Assembly (NCBI GenBank): GCA_009760855.2 | Contig: WPIO01000018.1 | Location: forward strand, 5,235,001 to 5,299,000 | DNA: 64,000 nt | Reading direction: 5' to 3' | Source: Cristatella mucedo | Lineage: Eukaryota > Bryozoa > Phylactolaemata > Cristatellidae | Part shown: positions 57,880-64,000 of the stretch, one piece after another | How the letters are laid out: each line of letters begins with the position of its first letter | Numbering within the stretch: the first letter of the stretch is position 1 | The notes under the pieces: generated by a model | The model's input: only the letters and a program-made list of their open reading frames with translations | Databases searched by the model: none | Told to the model about the DNA's origin: nothing | Made by a program: the position numbers and the translations under genes

Positions 57880-60060
57880 ACAATAATAATAGTGATGATG
57901 ATGATGATAACACTAATGGTAATGTTTTTGCACAGCATCCTAAGAGAAGAGAACTCGATCCCTATTCAAGGAATAACCAATAGCTAACGAAAAGCATGGT
58001 ATCCACTTAGGCGAGCAAGAAAGCATTCAAAAGCACTCAAGTCATCATGCATCAGACAAGTATTCAAAACCTGGCACAAGACACTGGCTAATTGGACCTT
58101 GGCTTTGTGACACTCAATCAATCATGCAGATTCAGATAGGTAGGCAGCAGCAGGAGAACCGAGAGACCTACAGTTTAATGACAGGATCTTGACGCCGTCA
58201 GGCAGCTAAATAGGTAGTTCGAGCAGATTAGTGCGATGCCTCGATGGCTCCAATGTGGCAGCTACGACGTTTACTTAAGACATGCCGAGCCGCCGAGTTT
58301 TGGGCCAACTGCAGACGTGTTATTGCTGGGGCAAGAAGATCTACATGTAGTGAGATACAGGAAGACTAGTCAGGATGTCACCAATGTATCGACCAGCTTG
58401 GTTGCGGTCCCTTATCCAAGCAAGCCTGAATTTTGGCAATGCTACGTAGATGAAAGAAGGCAGACTTGACTGTGGAGCTGATGACTGTGGAGCTGATGAT
58501 GATCGTTTAGTGACAGGTCATTCTGGAAGAGGACGACCAGATTCAGAGGCTACAGGAGAAATGCTGGCAGAGCCGATTCAATCTTTCTAGTTTCCGAGCA
58601 GCGCCTAGTTTTCCCATAATAGCACCTTAGTTTTGTCACCATTCAATTACAGAAAGTTTGCTGGCATCCAAGTGCGAACGTCACCAACGTATGCTGTTAA
58701 GGAGCTGGCAGAGTTTGATATGCTGGAAGGCAGAGAAGGATCAAAGCACGAGTACAGCTGTGTGTCGTCTGCATACAAATAAAAACCCAGATTGTGCTTG
58801 GCGATTACATCGACAAGAGGGAGCGAATTAACTGTGAAAAGAGTGGAAATAAAACGAATCCTAATCCATCCAAGGCTCACTGGATGCTCGGTTTTCATTG
58901 ACTCAATGAATTAATAATAATAATGCACTTGATAAAGCGCCCTCAGAGAACTCAATCTCTTCCTAGGCGCCTTACATTTGCTGCAGTTCTCTCACTGAGA
59001 TAAGACCTAAACCATCGCAACATGGTTCCTTGTACGCCTAGGCGAGACAACAAGCGCCCAAGAAGGATTAGATGATCAGTGGTATCAAGATCTGCCGAGA
59101 GATCCAGCAGAATTAGCAGAGAGACACTAGCTAAGTCAGCATTCCTGAGCAAGTCCGTCATACACTGGCAGCAGTGCTAACTCTGTGGAACGATTTGCTA
59201 GACGGCCTGACAGAAACTTACTTGTGAGGCTTGAAGCTCGGGTATAAGAGTTTAACAGGTAGAAGCCATTACTCGTTCCGGAGTCTTCGAAAGGAATGGC
59301 GAGAATGCGAAACGACTGTGCGGAGGAGGACGTTCAAGACCTGGTGTCGGCTTCTTAATAAGTGACCTGACAGCCTCTTAAAAAAAGGCAGGGACATAAC
59401 TCGAGGCTAACAATTGATTCGCCATGAGTTATGCAGGTCAGCAGTAAACTGTGGCATCTCATAAGGAGAAAAGTAGGTGTGGCCTACAGAGTTATTCTCC
59501 TTTGACAGAGATTTCGTTCGAAATCAGAGCAGCAGGGGCAGGCATGAGAGGTGGACATTGGAGGAAGAGCGGGGTAGGGCAGGACGACGACTCCAGGGAG
59601 GATTCCCTTGTTGGGTCTTGTGCTTCGTTCGTTCAATCTTGCTGACAAAGAAGCAGGAAAACGGTCGATGGCTAGATCACAGCAAGGGTCGCTGGGTCGA
59701 GGGTCGGGATAACCGCAAGGGATCGCTGGGTCAAGGGTTTGGATAACCGCAAGGGGTCGCTGGGTCGAGGGTCGGAATAACCGCAGGGGGGTCGCTAGGT
59801 CAAGGGCCGGGGTTGCCAAAGGGGTCGCTAGGTCAAAGGTGCTGCTGACTTGGGTACAGCAAAGGAGATGATTGATTGTAGATATCGGCGTGTTTTGAGT
59901 CTGCAAGCATCGGCGCTATGTTTCTAGAGCAGCTAGACGTGGCCCTACGTTCGCTGGATCGGTATGACCTGCAATAATCTCCCATGCCAGTCGAACAGAA
60001 CAGTCAGTTCTTTTTGTGTATGCCTTTCAAGCTTCTGCTTGGTGTGCATAGCTAGTTGAA
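57880..60060 (-). mobile_element. CR1/L2-like LINE, long broken copy with internal insertion and minisatellite
   Basis: Minus strand, from the right. About 59.95 kb holds the pre-RT segment; 59.69-59.85 kb is a 34-bp minisatellite; 59.16-59.0 kb has [20 protein letters not shown] and [13 protein letters not shown]. At 58915-58985 a second LINE tail is inserted. At 58.87-58.65 kb come FTVNSLPLVDVIAKHNLGFY and LYADDTQLYSCFDPS. The thumb region and 3' UTR continue down to (AATAATAGTGATGATG) at 57880. Several stops are present. Confidence 0.76.
59689..59845. repeat. 34-bp minisatellite within LINE sequence
   Basis: Four to five imperfect units of the form TCGCTGGGTCGAGGGTCGGG plus ATAACCGCAAGGGG. 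The flanks align with the upstream part of the 23.8-25.9 kb LINE, so the array expanded inside a LINE copy. Confidence 0.85.
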
Positions 60061-61354
60061 CATCTGGTGTAACCATATCAATATTAATTTGAAGTGCATT
60101 TCAATATGACCGGTCAATTACTAATATAACGATCGACATGTATTACCTCCTCGGAGGAGGAGGAAGAGGAGGAGAAATTCCAGCAGGCCTTTTAAGGAAC
60201 CGATGTTTCACGCGAAATGAGCCAAGTTGATAGACTTCTATGAGAAATTTCTGGGTCAAGTAACCTCAGGTTTGTCAAAATCATCTGGCCCCACCAACAC
60301 ACCCCCTCTCGGTAAGACCCAAGATCAGACACGACCTGAAGCAGCCACACGATGCTGAACATCGGGATATGGTAGGAAGACGGCAAAATCCCACTTCGAG
60401 AAAGCTGTTAGAAATGCTGCCAGTCACCTGACCAGAGTGGCAGCTGCTGCTGCACGAGCGATCAGCAGCTGCCACAGTCGCCCGTAATACTCGGCACTCG
60501 CTCGGCCTATAAGTCGCAGTGCCTCTGTCCGAGTTTTACGGCTCGATGTCTGAATAACGAGCTCAAGCAATGCTGGACAGCACCAGGTACCAATCAATCA
60601 ATCGATCGATCGTACTAGCAAGCATGTGACTCTTCGAGTGCTCCCGCCAGTCAACTAGCAGACCTGCAGTAGGGAAGAGGGGGCGCAAGCACGTGGCCAG
60701 ACAGTGGGCGAGCGCTTCCTGGTAGAGCCGCTGGCTACGTTCACAGTTGCCAACGCTAGAGCAGCTCTGCGTGCAGAATGCTGAGAAAGAATGCTCGGGA
60801 CGACATCTCAGTGAGAAAGACGGACAAGGACCTTGGCAGAGTGGCAAGAGTCAGAAGAGCTTTCGTGGGTGTGTTCGCGCACAGCAGCAGCAGCCGAGGG
60901 AGGAAGCATCTGGCCAGCTGTCCTCATACGGGGTCAGCGCAGCCCCCCCCCCGAACTTGCAGTGCTGGTGTTTGCTTTAATCCTGCAGGATGAGTATCGG
61001 CAGAGACGTGCATCGATCTTCTGAGGCACTTGCCATCAGCCATTTTGGGCACTCGACCAACTGACTTTTGGCAACAGTCCGGAGAGTGCACTTTCGGCGA
61101 ACTTGCCTGCAGGGTCAAAACGAACACCCTCCCCCCCCCCAGCCACCACCACCCAGGGCGAGAGACAGAAGCCAGAGTTGCCGTCTGGGGGGGGGGCAAA
61201 AGACCGCTTAGTTCGGATGGTTTTAGCACCAGCGATCCTACAAGGGCAGGACTGCATCTCCCGTCTGTCAGACAGCTAGAATCCAAGCACCAAGTCGGAC
61301 TAGAACAGAAGAGAATGGCTAATCGCTCCCGATACTGCAGCTTCCCCAAATTGG

Positions 61355-61445
61355 CACAGGGCTCGATCGAGCTCACGACCTCGGTCGACAAGGGTGAGGC
61401 GCGTGCGAGCATCTTACCCCTGGGCCAAATCAGCGATCCGAGTCG
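61355..61445 (-). mobile_element. Possible SINE head relic
   Basis: GGCTCGATCGAGCTCACGAC, CTCGGTCGACAAGG and GAGCATCTTACCCCTGGGCC follow the order of a reverse-complemented SINE tRNA-like head. No tail is recognisable. Confidence 0.4.
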
Positions 61446-61548
61446 GAGCAGTGCTCGAAACTCGGTCGTGCTTTTTGGTGTCGGCAGAAAGATCTTACTC
61501 GTCCGAGACGAGACGCTCTAGTGAGCCGCCCACGTCGACGGTGGATGA

Positions 61549-61586
61549 GAGTGCAAAGATGCTAGGCGATCTGCATCTTTGCACTC
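61549..61586. repeat. 14-bp inverted repeat with 10-nt loop
   Basis: The arm GAGTGCAAAGATGC (61549-61562) and its exact reverse complement (61573-61586) are separated by TAGGCGATCT. A small stem-loop; no function is shown. Confidence 0.9.
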
Positions 61587-62354
61587 GTCTCTATCTGTCC
61601 GCCCTATCGGTGACCAGCTATGCCTGCTCCGTCGTTCGGATGCAGATGCCAAGTGTTCCAAGGCTGCCAGTCAGAGAGCCCTGCCCATTGGCAGCGCCGA
61701 CTGATGCCGGCAGCAGCACAGGCTCAGAGCTGGTAAAAGTGAGGGCCTGGTATTTCTAGCTGACGTAGATGTAGCAGCCGGGTGGGTGCCGGCGACTCAC
61801 TCACACATGCACCCAGCCAGGAGGAGAGTGATGCCGCAATAAAAACGTCGACCTTTCAAAGTGATGGCTTTTCAGCAGGGTAGGCCCAGCGGAAGGGTTC
61901 GATTGAAAACAGATATTCTGGCGATCGGCACAGCCAGAACATTTAGGACGTCAGTTAAATTCAAACCAGCCCGAAGACACAGGACAAGCACAATTTTGAT
62001 GGCACTGAAGAGGCACAGCCAATCGTCCCTGTGTCCGTGGGTCAGCATGGCATAAGGCAGCAAAAGGAGTTCGACTTCGGCGACCTTTGTTCCCCCCCCC
62101 TCGGGAGATACCTACGAGAGCTGCAAAACACCGTCGACAACAGGTCAGCCTTCAACAGACATCAGGCCGAAAGTGGCCTTAACAGTGAAACTAGGCTGTT
62201 GCTAGCTCGGACCAGGCACCGATAGCCATCGATCGCCTGTGCAACCTTAGCCCCCTCCCGACTGCTTCCCTCACCCTTTCTCTGCCAACCGTTAGCAGGC
62301 CTGAACCCTGGGCTGGCTCGGATGGTCTGGCTCCTGCCCTGCCAATTGTGAACC

Positions 62355-62640
62355 GAAGAAGTGCTTCCGATAAGTACGCTGAAGCGGAAGAATGAAGGAA
62401 CCTGAAGGTCAGTGATAGAGCCTTGAAGTTGATGTGCAGTTAGAGGGGAAACCAAGTGCAGATTGATAAAAAGTGATGCAATGTGGAAGTTGCGACGTTC
62501 TACGGCAGACAAGCCTGGCTGCAGTTTTTCATCATCTGTGAGCTTCTTTTTGCATAGCAGTAAGACCGACAAGCAGTGAGCTCCAGAAGTCTAGTCGGAA
62601 TTTCAAAAATGCAAGTGTAAAATCTTGGTGGCGTTTGGTA
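62355..62640 (-). mobile_element. LINE internal fragment, degenerate
   Basis: The minus strand keeps the order of the LINE C-terminal half: LKFRLDFWSSLLVGLTAMQK near 62.58 kb, then sequence equivalent to AARLVCRERR and FRSLHS in broken frames to about 62.36 kb. No tail is present. Confidence 0.6.
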
Positions 62641-62960
62641 GGGTGAGAGAGATAGAGACAGGGGCAAAGACGGAGAGAGACAGACAGGCAGGCAGGCAGG
62701 CCGGCAGACAAACAGACAGACCAGACAGACAAACCAGACAGACAGACCAGAGAGACAGACAGACCAGACAGACAGACAGACCAGACAGACAGACCAGACA
62801 GACAGACCAGACAGACAGACGGAGACAGACAGTCAAACAGAGAGAAAGAGAAGTAAAAAGAGACACCGAGAGACAGAAACAGAGAGAGACAGAGATCGAG
62901 AGAGAGAGACAGAGAGGAGAAAGTGAAAGAGAGGGAGCAAGAGAGACAGAATGAGGGAGG
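62640..62960. repeat. (CAGA)n-rich purine zone
   Basis: Degenerate CAGACAGACCAGACAGACAG units, then GA-rich sequence. Confidence 0.9.
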
Positions 62961-63383
62961 GAGAGGACGGATGAAGATTACTGACTCTCATTAAACAGCA
63001 GCTGCTGTCCGTATTCCAAACGGCATGCTGCATTAGGCCAACTCGATGCCCAAATTGCTTTACCCAGGTATTGCAATCCACCAGTAGATGGGTGCAGTTT
63101 TGGTTTGTAACTGTGAATTGAAATTTTGCCGTGCTACATCTGCCAGATAATAACAGCTTTTGAAATTACCAGAACTGCAACAGAGTGTGGTACTCTGGGC
63201 TTCGAGGAAGTGAGTTGCACGCGAAGGCTGGTACCGTGGGGACATGCCTGTGTATGGCCATCGAATAGATCGCTCTATCTCTCAGCGACTCAGTTACATT
63301 GACGTTGTCAATGGGCCACCGTCTTTATTGCTGCCGTGCTCTTTATTATATTATCTTATATATATTATCTTTATATATATTAT

Positions 63384-63436
<53 letters not shown>

Positions 63437-64000
63437 ATCTTTATTACTGCCGAGCTCTGCTACCGTAAGTGTACGAGAGTGCGTACACGGCTGTGTCAGC
63501 AAGGCGGTGCCTGCGATTCGTTGGCTCTGCTTCTAGGCTGAGCCAGTTCTACCAGCTCCGTCGGTCGCCTCGCGGCTGTCCGGAACACATGACCAAAACA
63601 CGTGACCGGAACAGCCAGACACCAGTGCCACATTTGGCACATCGTTGCATGGTGGCAGCGCTGCATGGTGTCGGCACGGGTGGGTGGGGGCAGAGGTAGG
63701 CCACCTGCTGAATTCTTGGTCTCATCCCAGTAACTCCCAGAGCCCGGGTCATTGGAATAACAAAAACTAAAATAAATGTACCTCGGAAAGGACTGGCATT
63801 TGCATCTGCTGCAGGTCAGCAGCTGCCACCTGCCTAGACAACTGAGGGGCAAGCATCGAAGCACACCTCGGCAGACCGGGAACTCTGGGTGAACTTTGGG
63901 TGAACCGCGGACCGAAACTACACCAGCACTACCACATTGCAGACGGCATGCCGCTGGCAAGGCAAACGGAAATACTCCAATGACTAATTAAGATAAGATT
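62961..64000. other. Anonymous sequence, right edge
   Basis: Only the (TA)n tract described above. A minus-strand frame at 63960-63496 has no splice or family support. Confidence 0.4.
63345..63435. repeat. (TA)n with TTATCTT units
   Basis: Three TTATCTTTATATATA-type units lead into a pure TA run of about 50 bp; likely self-pairing. Confidence 0.95.

Larger units (their letters stand above)
60061..62354. other. Anonymous sequence
   Basis: Apart from the SINE relic and the small hairpin, only short frames broken by C or G homopolymers (about 60946, 61131, 61187) are present. No exon chain was found. Confidence 0.4.

Noticed and set aside
59689-59845. CRISPR-like array
   Set aside because: Contiguous 34-bp units without spacers inside a LINE.

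Overview
This is invertebrate-type metazoan genomic DNA. Short exons carry GT-AG borders. They are spread through introns full of non-LTR retrotransposon debris, tRNA-derived SINEs and very long (GA)n, (CA)n and (CACT)n microsatellites. I see no bacterial operon, rRNA, free-standing tRNA gene or CRISPR array. The species cannot be named from the sequence. A flatworm or other lophotrochozoan with a simple-repeat-rich genome is only a guess.

The left two thirds (about 2.6 to 41.2 kb) holds one large gene on the minus strand. I reconstruct fifteen coding exons: 41192-40662, 35050-34586, 34373-34250, 27864-27736, 26073-25943, 22083-21974, 21276-21236, 21091-20342, 16017-15789, 15115-14788, 13092-11160, 10770-10510, 10240-8830, 7036-6866 and 2840-2726. 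Intron phase agrees at every junction and the sum is 6,729 nt, an open frame of about 2,242 residues. An AATAAA signal lies just after the stop. The protein looks like a large, mostly disordered Ala/Ser/Gly/Pro/Gln-rich scaffold. It has an N-terminal predicted coiled coil and a few short, dense, well-ordered islands. I do not recognise the family.

The introns and the right third (41.2-64 kb) carry three interspersed repeat groups. (1) A CR1/L2-like LINE is present in many 5'-truncated copies on both strands; one has an almost intact reverse transcriptase C-terminal half at 16.87-17.9 kb. Its 3' tail is an imperfect hairpin plus (TTA)n. (2) SINE-A has a tRNA-like head and a tail resembling that LINE tail; SINE-B has a related tRNA-like head and a different tail. 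Both are found nested in LINE copies. (3) A third element (called R3 here) has three copies.

No convincing gene was found between 41.3 and 64 kb. That stretch holds repeats, minisatellites of 34, 37 and 100 bp periods, a 64-bp near-perfect palindrome at 50.6 kb, and anonymous sequence.
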